From: Apiospora phragmitis
Lineage: Eukaryota > Ascomycota > Sordariomycetes > Amphisphaeriales > Apiosporaceae
DNA length: 64,000 bases
Assembly (NCBI GenBank): GCA_038363925.1
Contig: JAQQWL010000001.1
Coordinates: 1,674,001-1,738,000, forward strand
Direction: 5' to 3'
Numbering within the stretch: the stretch's first letter is position 1; each line of letters starts with the position of its first letter. Shown piece by piece: positions 23,092-34,207 of the stretch. The position numbers were made by a program, and so were the translations under genes. The notes under the pieces are model-generated. The model had not been told where the DNA came from. It ran no database searches and worked only from the letters and a program-made list of their open reading frames with translations.

Positions 23092-24547
23092 ATGGCCGCG
23101 ACGACCAATCCCAAGCAGCTTTTTGAAGAGTCTTGTCAAAATTACCTCTGTTATCCTCAAGACCTGGTTGTTAGCCGAAACTTCGATCACATACTAGCGG
23201 CCTACGCTGGACAACTAAACGATGAAGAAGAACGATTGTTTGACGAGGATTCTGCCGAAGTAATCTTCTGGGACTTGAATTGAGGAGCATCTTGTAAGGC
23301 CGTTTCTACATCTCTGATCGATATGTTCTTCTGATAGATTTTGCAGCTTTCGAGGAGACGTCGGCTACGACGCTGGATGAATTAGAAAACCATGTTTCTG
23401 GAAGCCAAATGGAGCCTCTCTGTAATTAGACATGTGTAAGTCAACATGATTCGTTCGCAAGAACAAGTTCGTCCAAGTTATTGACTTCAGACTGTGATCA
23501 ATCAGCTTCCTATCTGCCGATAACTCAAGGGCACCTTTGGACTGCTCAGGGCCCATGCTCAAACGCTTGCTCTCATACCACTAAGCTATGCCCCGTTACC
23601 TTTTGACCTTCTATTCTCCTTTGGCGAACAGGAAGAACCACGAGATTTCTACTACAGTGCATTCGAGCAAGAGACGCTTCCATCACCACACGACACGATC
23701 ACCTTACACCTATCCGACCTGGGACGCTCAGGACTTGAGTTTCGTCAATGCTATAACATGTGGTCTGTAGAAAGAAGGACGACGTCCCGGACTACGCCCT
23801 GTGGCAGATTCGGCAAGCAGCAACACACCACTCTTTCGATACACAGACTGGCAAGTCGCTGTGGGTCAGCACGAAGGCCAATGAACTCATCCGCGACAGG
23901 ATTGAATCTGTTGGAACAGCAGGAACTGAGGTTTTCCATATTACTCCAAAAGGGGTGCCACGTGCCTACGCGCACGAACCCCTTTCCTGTTTCATCAAGA
24001 GGGGCATACGATGCCCCTCGCAGCTCGTACTAAAGATAGACATGAACAACAGAATAAGAACGATTGAACCCCGATTAAAACCGGAACCACCGTACGTACG
24101 AGAGCCCATTCAACAGAATCAGCTACTCAGAGCTTTCCACCCATGCAGCAACAGTCCATGCTGACATTCGAAGGGACGTTAGCAGCCACTTTGTTCACGC
24201 ACCTTATATCCTTTGAATGGTGCTGCGAGAACTGGAGGTCGTATATTGGCGCCTTGGGACACCACTTACGCAATATCCAGATCAAGACGGAGGTGTCTAA
24301 ACTCGATCCTCTTGATCTGCCCCAATTCAAGGACTCGGCAAACTTCAAACCGGCCGACCTCCTTCGTATGGTTTCTGGTCGGTGTCTCCAGACCTCACAG
24401 CAACATGTGGCTGATCTATGTTGTTTTCTGATTGGCCCTCCCAGGTTTCTTGGCCGTGGGGCTACTCACCGCAGGCAGTCATTCACAGCTAGCACGAGAG
24501 CAGCAACAGCTCTGGCTATCCGGAGAATGAAGGCAGTGAGTGAATGA
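23092..24547 (+). pseudogene. Fungal CorA-like domain protein, decayed
   Basis: Starts MAATTNPKQLFEESCQNYL (23092). Further coding-like pieces run in three frames: SFLSADNSRAPLDCSGPMLK, FSFGEQEEPRDFYYSAFEQ, DLGRSGLEFRQCYNMWSVE, YALWQIRQAATHHSFDTQTG and CCENWRSYIGALG. This order matches the N-terminal part of the fungal CorA-like transporter-domain family as I know it: PRDF..S.F, LGRSG.....CYN, W.IRQ....H.FD..TG. An in-frame TAA (23582-23584) replaces an expected Gln between SYH and AMPRYL, a CAA-to-TAA change. The frame also shifts near 23630 and 23770, and the C-terminal two-helix CorA membrane region is not visible. Probably a degenerate accessory gene. Confidence 0.6.
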
Positions 24548-25231
24548 TAGGCATCAGCTCAACCCCTTAGGCAGAATATATAGCCAGCAGAAGTCGACAA
24601 GGATGACATCACCCTGGATGGTAAGTATCTTGGATCAGGCAGCATAGGGGCTCCTCGAGAAGTATTTATCTACCTGGTCGCCTTATTATTGCCTTATAAG
24701 ATGAACTATGTACTCAATCAGCACAGCACGGCCACCCAGTTCAAGCTCTCCGCCCAAGCTCTCCGCCCAATCATCAGGGCGACCCTATGGTGTTGCATCC
24801 AGCTCTCCTTGCAGCTGGGGTGGCATGCGAACAATCATCCAGCGTTGCTGGGAATCAGTTCTTGCAGGTGCAACGAGAAACCAGCTGAGGACGGCACGAC
24901 GTCCAAAAGCACCCACCCATAGCCTGGTCGCTCTTTCCAATTACATACATAGCTACAACCCAGCTCTTCGCTTTTTCCCGCCGTATCTGTTGTCTGCCAA
25001 TTCGAAGCTCCCTCAATTATCAACAATCTATTTGATATCCACGATACACCTGGCCTCGGGCGCCTTCTCTGTATCAGTCTTTCCACTTTAACCTTCTATA
25101 CTCAATCACTGTATATATCCCTTACCTGAATACTGGGTACTTATATTTGTGCCAATCACTTCCGACACATCACTTTAGTTGGACGAGTCTGTACTCTGTT
25201 TAACAAAGGGCGATTGTGGTAATTACCAATC
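24548..25231. other. Intergenic, no gene seen
   Basis: Holds a duplicated short motif (CAAGCTCTCCGCC twice at about 24743-24770). An open frame at 24708-25091 has only Ser/Pro-rich low-complexity content and no support. Confidence 0.4.
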
Positions 25232-27235
25232 ATGGCTTCTCACCAACCAAGACCCAGAATCGAACCCGACAAACCATTCTTGACCCACGTCGCAAACAAC
25301 AGTGCCATAGGTCGCGATGGTAACGGAACCGAACAGCCATATATCCCCTTCGTGGCCCTTTAAGACTATTGGGGGATTGAGACCATAGACTACTGCTTCG
25401 CCTCCGTGCAGCAGCATTTTGTGGATACAGAGCAGATCTAGAAAGACTACCTTAGGGTTCTTTCGACGCTCGTCAGGATTAACAGCGTTGAGTACATTGG
25501 GTACTTCACGCTGTGTGGAATAGCGATACGAGACTCCCTCTACTGGAACAGCCTTGCCTACTGCACTTGCCAATCCCTCCTTTCCATCACAGCGGTGGGA
25601 TTCTTTCTACAACGCCCAATGGCAATTCTGCCCTGTCGAGTTCCATCTACAGATGAGGCTACCTGAGAACTCTCTAGATTGTAAACAAATATGGCCAATT
25701 GCGAGCACGGAAGTTCTGAAAGGTGGCCAAGATGAAGTGGTGAGGTCTTTCAAAGTAACTATTAATCGCAGATGCATACAGCTTCTAGGGGATGTGAGTG
25801 TTATTCCTTTCTTTTCCTATAGCGACCTTATACTAAGCAAGGAAAGAAAACCAACTACGTTTTTAAAGAGTACACAACAGAAGGGCACCCATCTTTTAAG
25901 AACGAGCGAGACGCATAAATGAAGCTATCGACCCACTGCAGCTCATCGATTGTTCACTTCTACGGGTGGTTCCAGCAAGGGGGTAAATACACCATAGTTC
26001 TTGAATATGCCGAGCTTGGGAGCCTTATCGAATACTGGAAAGGCGATCATGAGCCAACACAACAAGAAGACATCAATATGATATGGACAAGTTTTTCTGA
26101 GCTGTTCAAGGGCTTGACCGTCATTCACAGCAATATACCGCCCGCACAAGGGCGTGAAAGCATGAAGATGTTTGGGTAGAAGAACTGAAAGGTGCCTACT
26201 CTAGAAGGGGCTAGCTAATCTTGTCACAGGATGCATCTCGATATCAAGCCAGGCAACATCCTAGTCTTTAAGAGGCCTGCTTCATCCAACGAGTATGATG
26301 TTAAGTTCAAGATAGCCGACTTTGGTCTGAGCCGTACGAAGCCCATCGTTAGCGGCCAACCGGATCCGATTGACAGAGATCCCGGAGGATCCCGGATGTA
26401 CAGTAAGTTGCAAACTTCTCTTTTTATGGAAACATACTTACTGGTTATAAACCCACCTGAAACAACTCGCCGATTCGATTGGCAAGATAGTCTTCCCATT
26501 CATGTGGGACGGTCCTTTGACATCTGGGGATGGGATGCGTATTCAGCGAGATGGTATCATGGGTGGTTGGCGGTCAGCCTGAGCGCGAGCGGTATCGTCT
26601 ATTAAGGGAGGCAAAGGTTCCGACGGAATTGAAGGAAGCCGGATTCCGCTTGTTTCCACGACGGGGAAGGACCGCTGCCCTTGATCAAGGCTTACCACAA
26701 CTCGGACTTACTCGACGCCTACCGCATCGGCGACTCGAAGTCTTTCCAAGCTGGAAAGATGGTCGTCAGGGACATGCTCATCAAAGAACCGGCTGGTCGT
26801 CAGACCGCACAGCAGCTATATATAAAGGCAAAGAACCTTGAGGAGGAATATACCTACCTTGAAGTCACCACCATGCGTAAAGTATCAAGGTCGGATCCGC
26901 ACTCTTCCACCTATCAACGCCCCGGTGCTAGTCATAGAAGGGGATCGTCGCAAGAGACTGGCGAACCGTTCGACAGTCCCTCAAGAAACTCGCTAGGGAC
27001 AGAAGGTGGCAGTCCACCGACCCCTGCTTCAGGTCATACATACTACCAAGACAAGTTACCCCACGGAGGTATTTCAACGCTTACGTATCGGCCACTCTCC
27101 CAGACTGAACCCGACATTTCTCCTATTATCAACCAGTCCCATCCTTCGAATCCCATCTGTCCACCGCCAAGGCCACCCCAACCCCAACCCGAACTCATGA
27201 GATCTCTCCTTTCAATTCATGAGGTTTCTATGTAA
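25232..27235 (+). pseudogene. Fungal serine/threonine protein kinase, decayed
   Basis: The N-terminal region (ATG 25232) is followed by RWDSFYNAQWQFCPVEF, a pre-kinase block seen in a fungal accessory kinase family. Kinase-domain pieces then appear: IVHFYGWFQQGGKYTIVLEYAE (hinge), HLDIKPGNILV (catalytic loop, HxDxKxxN with Leu at the HRD Arg position), IADFGLS (Mg-binding DFG) and FDIWG.GCVFSEMVSW (subdomain IX). A Ser/Pro-rich tail ends at 27235. Stops interrupt the first segment in frame at 25361-25363 (TAA) and 25439-25441 (TAG), both compatible with C-to-T change from Gln codons. The GGGG at 26526-26529 is one G short of DIWGMGC. Too damaged to be active as read. Confidence 0.65.
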
Positions 27236-27835
27236 AAGATACCCATTACACTGGATATACCACAAACACCTCGAAAAGAATAGGTTCTGGGGATCCGGCA
27301 CCATAGACGTGGTGCTGAGACGTTTCCTTATTGTTCAACCACCAGGGGTTTGATAATAATTGAATAAAAACTGGTTTAGATAAAGGTTCGGGCTTGTACA
27401 TAGACAGGATATTCAAACTTCCAACACGGAGTTTTGGAACTTGATGTAAAATAGAACAGCTAGAGCAATGGGGTTTACCGCTGTCAAGATTACGAATCTA
27501 CATAGGCAGGCTCGGCGACGTCCCCTGGGATACCACGAAAGCACCGTCTCAGGTCCACTTTTGTCCCATGGACCGGCTGACACGACTCAAGTACAAAGGA
27601 ATTGCCGAGTTACTCGGCTTTTATCGATTTCGTCATGAAGCATAATATATCTGGAAGCTTACGGCTGGTCCAGTTAAACATTTAACGTGATGTGCAGATC
27701 GCTAGGCCGTCTGGGAATTCATCCATCATTTTCAGATCTACAAACATATAATACATAGACCGAACAGGTCAGACTTCATCTACGTATACACATCTCTTCG
27801 TTTAAACCGTCAAGCATTATTTCATGTCGACAATC
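27236..27835. other. Intergenic, convergent gene ends
   Basis: 3' flanks of the kinase pseudogene (plus) and RNase T2 (minus). No gene seen. Confidence 0.5.
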
Positions 27836-29142
27836 TCACGCAGCAGTCCAGCTAGCCTGGAAGGAAACAGCCTTCTCAGTCGCGTACACGACGCCCTGGT
27901 CATTGCCCTCGGGCATCTTGTCCGCGTAGAACGTGTCCTTGCCGTCATAGGTCAGGTGGGCCCCGTCGTAGCCGAAGGCGCTGGCGGCGGACACGCCCGA
28001 GCCGCAGGTCAGGGACGAGTCCGTCTCCTGCACGGCGCACTTGCCCTTGCTGGTGCTGAGCGTAAAGGTCGCGCCGTCGCTGCCCGGCGTGGCCGTGTAC
28101 GTCGCGGGCGTGGCGCCGTTCTGGCGGTACCAGGTGCCGCTGCTGATGAGGAAGCCGCCCTCGGACGAGCCGGACGTGCTCACGGAGATGCGGCCCTTGC
28201 CCGAGAGCGCGGCGCCGCCGGTGGGCGCCGGGCCGGCCGTCGCGGTGGTGCTGGTGGGCGCGGATCCGGTCGAGGTCGTCATGGTGGTGGGCGCGGGCGA
28301 CCCTCCGGAACCGCCGCCCTTGGGCAGGTACTTAATGCCGGTCTTGGGGCAGGTGGAGCCCTTGCCGACGGGGTCTGCGGGGGTGAACTTGCCGTCCTGG
28401 AGGGAGCCCTGGACGTTGTACTGGTACCAGAGCTCATTGAGCTCGCCGCTCTTGCAGTTGACGACGACGGGCTTGCCGTGCTTGTCGCTCAGCGCCGCCT
28501 GGACGGCCTCGAGCGTGTAGGTGGCGCTCGTCGAGGGCACGATGCCGGCGGCGGCGAGCCACTCGTGGGTGGGCAGGTCCTTGAACAGACCGACGGCGCG
28601 TGTGAAGTAGTCGCCGACCTCCTGGGTGGGCTGGTAGTCGGCGTAGCAGGTCGGCTCCAGCGTGCTGATGCAGGTGCCGTGCTTGCCGAACTCGTGCTCC
28701 AGAAGGTCTCGTCGTCGCCCTGGTAGTCCTTCCAGTACTCCTGCATGTACTTGAGGGTGTCCGGGCCGAGCCCTGCAGGATCTGGGTGATGTTCTTGTAC
28801 GCCCTGTTCTTGTCGCAGTTACTCTCAAAGCTGCCGTCGCAGTTGTCTGGCCTTTTGTACAACGTTAGTCAAAACCAACCGATCATTTGTAGGGTCGGTT
28901 TGGAGAATGACTTACCAGAGCCCATGCATGGTCCATGAATCCTCGGGGCCGGTAACTGGGTGCGTGTCCCAGAATTGCGTCATGAGGATTTGGCCTCCAG
29001 GGGCGTTGAAGCAGCACGTGTCAGCGACGGTGGTAGAGTTTTGGCAGCTCAGTGGCGAATCGGCTGGGCACGACTTGGAGCCAGCAGCCATGACGGCCCC
29101 GACGGCCAAGGAGGCCTCCACGAAAAGATACCGCGAGAACAT
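27836..29142 (-). CDS. Secreted ribonuclease T2 with C-terminal extension
   Basis: Exon 1 is 29142-28916, intron 28852-28915, exon 2 28851-27836. A signal peptide (MFSRYLFVEASLAVGAV) is followed by the T2 core. Active-site segment CAS I is TMHGLWPDNCDG, with its first His; CAS II is FWEHEFGKHGTC, with the catalytic Glu and second His. Cys pairs lie at CPADSPLSCQ and CCFNAPGG. The core ends at GIKYLPK. A Ser/Thr/Pro/Gly linker then leads to a second beta-rich domain (GTWYRQN...FTLSTSKGKCAV...LTCGSGV), the extension found in fungal T2 enzymes of the Rny1/Irp type. It cleaves single-stranded RNA through 2',3'-cyclic phosphates in vacuole or medium. Two frame breaks, each one base short: a G at plus 28770, and CC at plus 28699-28700 (FWEHEF). 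Confidence 0.9.
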
Positions 29143-30107
29143 GACGATGGTGAGAGGGATGCCAAAAGAGTGACTAAAGGACGAGTTGCCTGTGGAAGAT
29201 GTGCATCATGGATAATGGGTGAGAGTAAGCTTAAGTAGACTTCGCTCGGCAGCCACCGAGCGCGGGTGGGGCCGTTTTGGCGATCTGCACAGGACAAGAC
29301 GAGGGTGTGATTACTACGACAGCACCATGATTAGCCTCATTTTCCGTGTTTCGGTGCAGCGGCCAATCAGCTGGACCAGCAGGCCTCAGCGCCAGGTTGC
29401 ATTGATTCCGGGCCTGATGCTGGACTGGCAGTTGACTGGACGAGACGAACCCCACGTGTGTATGAAGTTGATAAAAGGTGGGCCGCGGATCAGTAGTCAA
29501 GCGCTGTTCCTGCCTGCTTAGTGGCCGCCCGCCTAGAATGACCTGCCCCTTTGGGGAGTTGCTTTTAACTTTAAGAAGCCGCCCCTGATTAGCGACTCGC
29601 CCCACGTGATGATAGACTATCGCATGATAGGCAGATGTCTTTTCTACGAAGGTCACCTAACACAACTATCATTTCCACGAGACTTGATTTCCGTCTTCGA
29701 CCAGTACATACATTTTTTACTTGAGTGTGGAAACAACCTGTCATTGCAGGCTAAGCCGCACCGGGAACCACGAGAATAATATTTTCGGGGAATAGTATAC
29801 ATTGAGAAACCCTATCCTCTAACCTAACTAATACGTCCAGAGTCGGAAAGTGTGGCCAACCTCTGCCGAATCCGTTTTGTGGTGGGGAAAAAGAAACTCG
29901 AAAGCCGACGGCAACAGAGAGCCGGAATATCTGCCATGGCGTTCTCAGCACTCCCTATCAGAACCACTCTGATGTTGTCCATGGATGCTGTGGGTATATC
30001 TCTGTGACCACGATGCATGTGCCCCATCCTAACGTACGGTGATCGTTTGTGCCTTACGTGCCAACATGACTCGGTTCATCGTGTCTTACACCAACGTTTT
30101 CTGACCT
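29143..30107. other. Intergenic, RNase T2 upstream region
   Basis: No gene supported on either strand; it includes the putative RNase T2 promoter. Confidence 0.45.
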
Positions 30108-31385
30108 TTAAGCCTGCAAAATCCCTTTGCAGACCAGATCACCGTCTACCTCCTGTCCGAATTCAGCTACGCTAAGGGCTGGGTACTTGATTTGAGGGTT
30201 GCCCATACCGTTGTGGACTTCAGCGGCCTCGTTGGGAATAGGTGATGCGCGAATGATGGGAAAGAGGCAGACTCTGGCAGGGTTGTCGATTCCTCCATGG
30301 GCAGGTACCTCTATGTCCATCGTCTGGCGATCGATCTCTTGTTCAGCACTGATAAACTGGGCTACATAGTGCTTGGAGGTCAGAGCCAACTCGGCTGTAA
30401 GGCGGAGTGCAGATCGGTAGGCTGGTGCGAGACGCTCGACGAAAACTTCACTTGGCATACTGATGGGTCCGCCGGCGTTATCTTCGGGTTTGTACGCGAC
30501 CATACGCAATGCAAGGAAAACCTCAGAGGCCTCGACGCTGGCTTTGGCTTTGACAGCGGCTTCGAACCATGGGGTTCCAATCATGTGTGTCAAGACTTCT
30601 CGCTCTCTGGCAAGCGCCACATCTGGGCTATCTGTAAAGGTGTTAGCGTTGCATCAACTTCCGATATCTCATCGTTTTAACAAACCTCGTTGCAAGTCGA
30701 CCGCGAACTACATTCGGGCCCAAGGCAAATCAACACCCAAGCTACCCCATGGAAATGCGGACGCCAGAGCGTGATCAAAGATGTGAGAAGTGATGAGCGC
30801 GCGCAGGAACTCTTCTCGCGACTCCGGGACATTGCTGATCTGCCATGCAGTCCACAACGAGCCGAAGGCGGACTTCATCATGCGCTCCAGCGTCTCGGGG
30901 TTGGCGTACAGATTCTCGTGGGTGATAAGCGTTTTGCAGGCTTTCGCAATGTCGGCAGCGAGCGAAGCAAATTTCGCGTGGACTTGGCCACCGGGCAAAC
31001 CTTCCACCCCACCCTGCTCGACCTGCCTGTTCTGCCCGCCCTCTCCGTTCTCTCGGTGGTTCTGGGCCACGGGGGCGGCAGGCGGGTACTTAGCTGCAAG
31101 TCTAGCTTTGACCTCCCTAAATTTTATGGCCAAAGGAGAGTCCCCTTTCAACTCTGGCAGGATATCGGTTCCTTTCTCCAACAAGACTTTCGTATGAGGT
31201 CGGCCTGGTACCCCACTCTTTTCCTTGGAACGGCACAACTTGGTATCGATCGCGCCATAACTTCGAGAGGCAAATCCCTGTTGAACAAGAAATCCCTCTA
31301 CAGTGTCCTTGAAGGTGTTGTGGTCCCTGCAGTGGTCAACCAACAGGAACACGTGGGCAAGCTCGTCATCTGACCACGCAGCCAT
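30108..31385 (-). CDS. Hypothetical fungal protein, two exons
   Basis: Minus strand. Exon 1 runs 31385-30686 (MAAWSDDELAHVFLLVDHC...), intron 30632-30685 (GTTTGT...TTTACAG), exon 2 30631-30108 (DSPDVALAREREVLTHMIG...). The product is a mostly helical soluble protein of about 405 aa with no signal peptide or membrane segment. A charged Gln/Glu/Gly stretch lies at about residues 125-145, and the second exon has a beta-rich end (MDIEVPAHGGIDNP). The splice joins exon 2 in the same frame as exon 1, but an in-frame TAG at plus 30708-30710 interrupts it just before FAVDLQRDSPD. Coding-like sequence continues after it, so the stop is either recent or an error. I do not recognise the family. Confidence 0.6.
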
Positions 31386-32696
31386 GTTGAGTTGCTGTTT
31401 GATCTGTAACTACTCTTGGTTGAGTCGAAATAAAGGAAGAAGGTTGCTGGTCCGGCGAAGAAGGAAGCAAAGTAGTATTGTCGGCGATATTCACTGTCTT
31501 ATACTCGGCAGGCTAGAGCGGCCGCCTGTCCACCCCAGCGGAGCCCGGGGCATATTATCTATATGACTTGATATCCGTTTGCTTGAGACTATCTACCTGA
31601 TCGTGAAAGGTAGAGAGGGCTGTCCTTTGGAATTTGCTCAACATCAGCTCCTCGCTCGGGCTCATCTGCTTGGTAGAAACGAAGGGTCCCAGGGAACTAC
31701 TCGATCTTGTATTCTTAGGTGATGCGTTGAGAACGAACACTCTTAGTCTCAGTTGAGTACCGAATAAAGTTCCTCTATGTCATATAATGCCTAGGGAGGT
31801 GGAAATGTTTTGTGTCCTACGTAAACTGTAGTAGACTCCAGGTGCTACAAGAGGTTGAAATGACTTTGCCGCTTGTTCTAAACCTAACAGAATTATCGAA
31901 GTAACAGACTCTGTATTTGGGGCAACAGCCGTAGTAGGGCTGTTGCAATGGCAAATTTAACAAACTCGGTAATCTGTGAGAGACTGCGGCACCTTGATTA
32001 TGCTTTGGTCTGCCATTCTGTAAATATTTACTATTTGATGATGTTCTTTCACATAGTAGATTGGGGACTCAGAAGGTGAGTGCTTCAGTGTTAGTATAAA
32101 AGATTAACATAAGGGTTGTCGTGATGTAGTAATAGAGACTTAGACACCTGGAACCTTCTATCTCTCGCAATTAATCTGCCGAAGAAGACCAAAGATTTTA
32201 TATGCAGATTCCGGACGGCTTATTATTATTATTTAGCTGCTTATAGACGTCCATCAATTTCCCTTTTCTACTAAGAGGGCCGTGGATGAAATTATGACGA
32301 CTTGGTTCTGAGACCTAGCAACACGACATGGTTTATTTATCATGACATATTGCAAACGTATCTTAGTAAGACTTTGCAAGGCAATATGCAAATCCACCCG
32401 CATGGAAAAGGGGCAACTCAGTAGTTGGTGGTGACGTGCGTGGTTCAGAGTTACAGTTGGTTAATACGAGGCAAGGAATAAATTCTGAATGCACCAATAG
32501 GGTGTAAGGTGTCTACACCAATAAGCCATTATATCGATGCCCATGGCCTTAGACTGTCCTGACTCGTGGCTCTCAAAGGCAGCTTGTCAGCAATTCAAAT
32601 AGTATATCTTCCAAGATCAACACGCCCACCTTAAGTATTGCCTGAAAATGTCCTGGCTCTGATTATGAACTTATTCCAAATACCCTCCTGAACATC
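31386..32696. other. Intergenic, AT-leaning, no gene seen
   Basis: 1.3 kb with somewhat lower GC than its neighbours, rich in short AT runs. No supportable frame. It may contain an old, worn repeat, but no termini are visible. Confidence 0.45.
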
Positions 32697-33526
32697 TCAC
32701 CACGTATGTATCGTGGTCCCAGACCGTGACATAGGGCTAACAACAGCAGCCGGTGGTTGGCCATGTCCGCTACTATAATCAGCACTGAATGGCGAGACTG
32801 GCGGCATGGCTTTGTGGCGGGCCTGCGTACTCGCGACACCACCACCACCTCCTCGCACTTTAAAGGGTCTCAGGGGAATCGCATCCGAATAGGTGGTCGA
32901 ATGCGTATCGCTGTACTCGTATCCATCCCCGCGGCTACCTGGGGACGAACGGAGAAGATCGTACGGCAGGTTTCCGAACCCTGTATCATACGCCAGGCTC
33001 AGACGCCGGCGACGCTGACGACGCCACCAGACAATGAATAGTAGGGCTAGGACTGGGACGGCGATGCATCCGACGATGGTTCCGACCACGACGTTGGGAG
33101 ATGGCCTGTTGCTTGTCGGAGATTGGGGAGATGGCGACGGGGAACCAATAGGAGAGAATGCCGGTGGCACGGATGTCGAGGGTACTGTTGAAGTAGTAGA
33201 TGTGCTGGCTTGTATTTGTTAGTCCGTTGGTATCAGGGAGTTCAGCCTTTAGGGGGGATATTACAAGATAGACTTGTTTGGTTTGTAGGCAGATCACCAC
33301 TCATCCGTGGCGCAACTTGGTATCGGCCAGTCGGCTCCAACTGATCTTCATTATATGTTGCGTCCATGTTGAATGGGATATCTAATACCTGATGGATTTG
33401 GTGCGTCGATTTCAATAGCTCACGCTGACCCTTTTCGTGCGACGAGGTTATCCGAAGCGACATGACAGAAATGCAGCTGCTCAGGGGGCCCATACAGCGA
33501 CAATCTGTCAAATAGAAAAATAACAT
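32697..33526 (-). CDS. Single-pass membrane protein with Ser/Thr/Pro-rich ectodomain
   Basis: Two exons, 33526-33265 and 33208-32697, intron 33209-33264. The first ATG of the open frame gives MLFFYLTDCRCMGPL, a weak signal-like start; an upstream exon is possible because an acceptor-like TTGACAG lies just after it. The ectodomain is followed by a Ser/Thr/Pro-rich stalk (STSTTSTVPSTS). One strong transmembrane helix comes next (VVVGTIVGCIAVPVLALLFIVWW) with a stop-transfer RRQRRRR. The roughly 110-residue cytoplasmic tail has Tyr/Ser-rich and Gly-rich stretches. This layout is common in fungal Mid2/Wsc-like surface sensors, but no WSC cysteine domain is visible. Function unknown. Confidence 0.6.
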
Positions 33527-34207
33527 GAAAAAGATTGAAAGGGGCCGACGCGATGGAAGACTCCTGATTATAAGTCTCAGGCCAAGTCTCTCAGGAAACA
33601 GCAGCAATACGTGAGACGCACGCCCGAGTGTGCAACCCAGTACAGGACAACATCATCTCGGTAGTTGTACGGCAGTATCTTCAACGATGCACATGTTTGA
33701 CTTGTAAGACGTAGCAAGTAACGCAGGCGTTACGCAGAAACTATGAAGGGTCGATGGCAGATACGCCATTGTTCAGAACTTTTGCAATGGACTGAGCGGT
33801 ATTATGCCCACCCAGTGTGTTGTATCTGTACAATATAGAGAAAGTCTCTATCATAAGAGAAGTCAGTTTGCACTATCGCAATATGTTCGAGGATGAGCAA
33901 TCGCAAACATTGCAGCAATCTCTCAGAAGCATGGCATGACGCGTGTGATGTGTGCTGCAAGGGGATGATACATGCTCGTTGGTTGGTGTTCGCGTACTTT
34001 TAATTGATTGGGGTGGGGGTGGTGTTTTTGGTGGGACAAGCGTGTCTGCCCAGCGCGCGCTACGAACAATTTCGTCTCTCCAGGTTACGCCGATGTATCA
34101 TGCAAACAAACAACCCTGAAACGAAAACCCCGAGTGCGAAGCTGGGGCGAAGATAATTGCCGTGCCGATGGGCTGGTATATAGGAGCTACTGGCTCACCG
34201 AGTCAAC
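33527..34207. other. Divergent intergenic region upstream of RAD26
   Basis: Between two divergently transcribed genes. It contains one ACGCGT (33939-33944), the yeast MCB/MBF core motif, about 265 bp before the RAD26 start, in keeping with cell-cycle control of checkpoint genes. One 6-mer is weak evidence. Confidence 0.35.

Noticed and set aside
23540..23590. tRNA-like A-box on the minus strand (TAGCTTAGTGG)
   Set aside because: No B-box, no matching acceptor 3' strand. The bases are explained by the CorA-like coding sequence on the plus strand.
27824..28726. 300-codon plus-strand frame opposite RNase T2
   Set aside because: Ala/Gly/Val/Arg-rich antisense shadow of GC-rich coding sequence; RNase T2 motifs on the minus strand are decisive.
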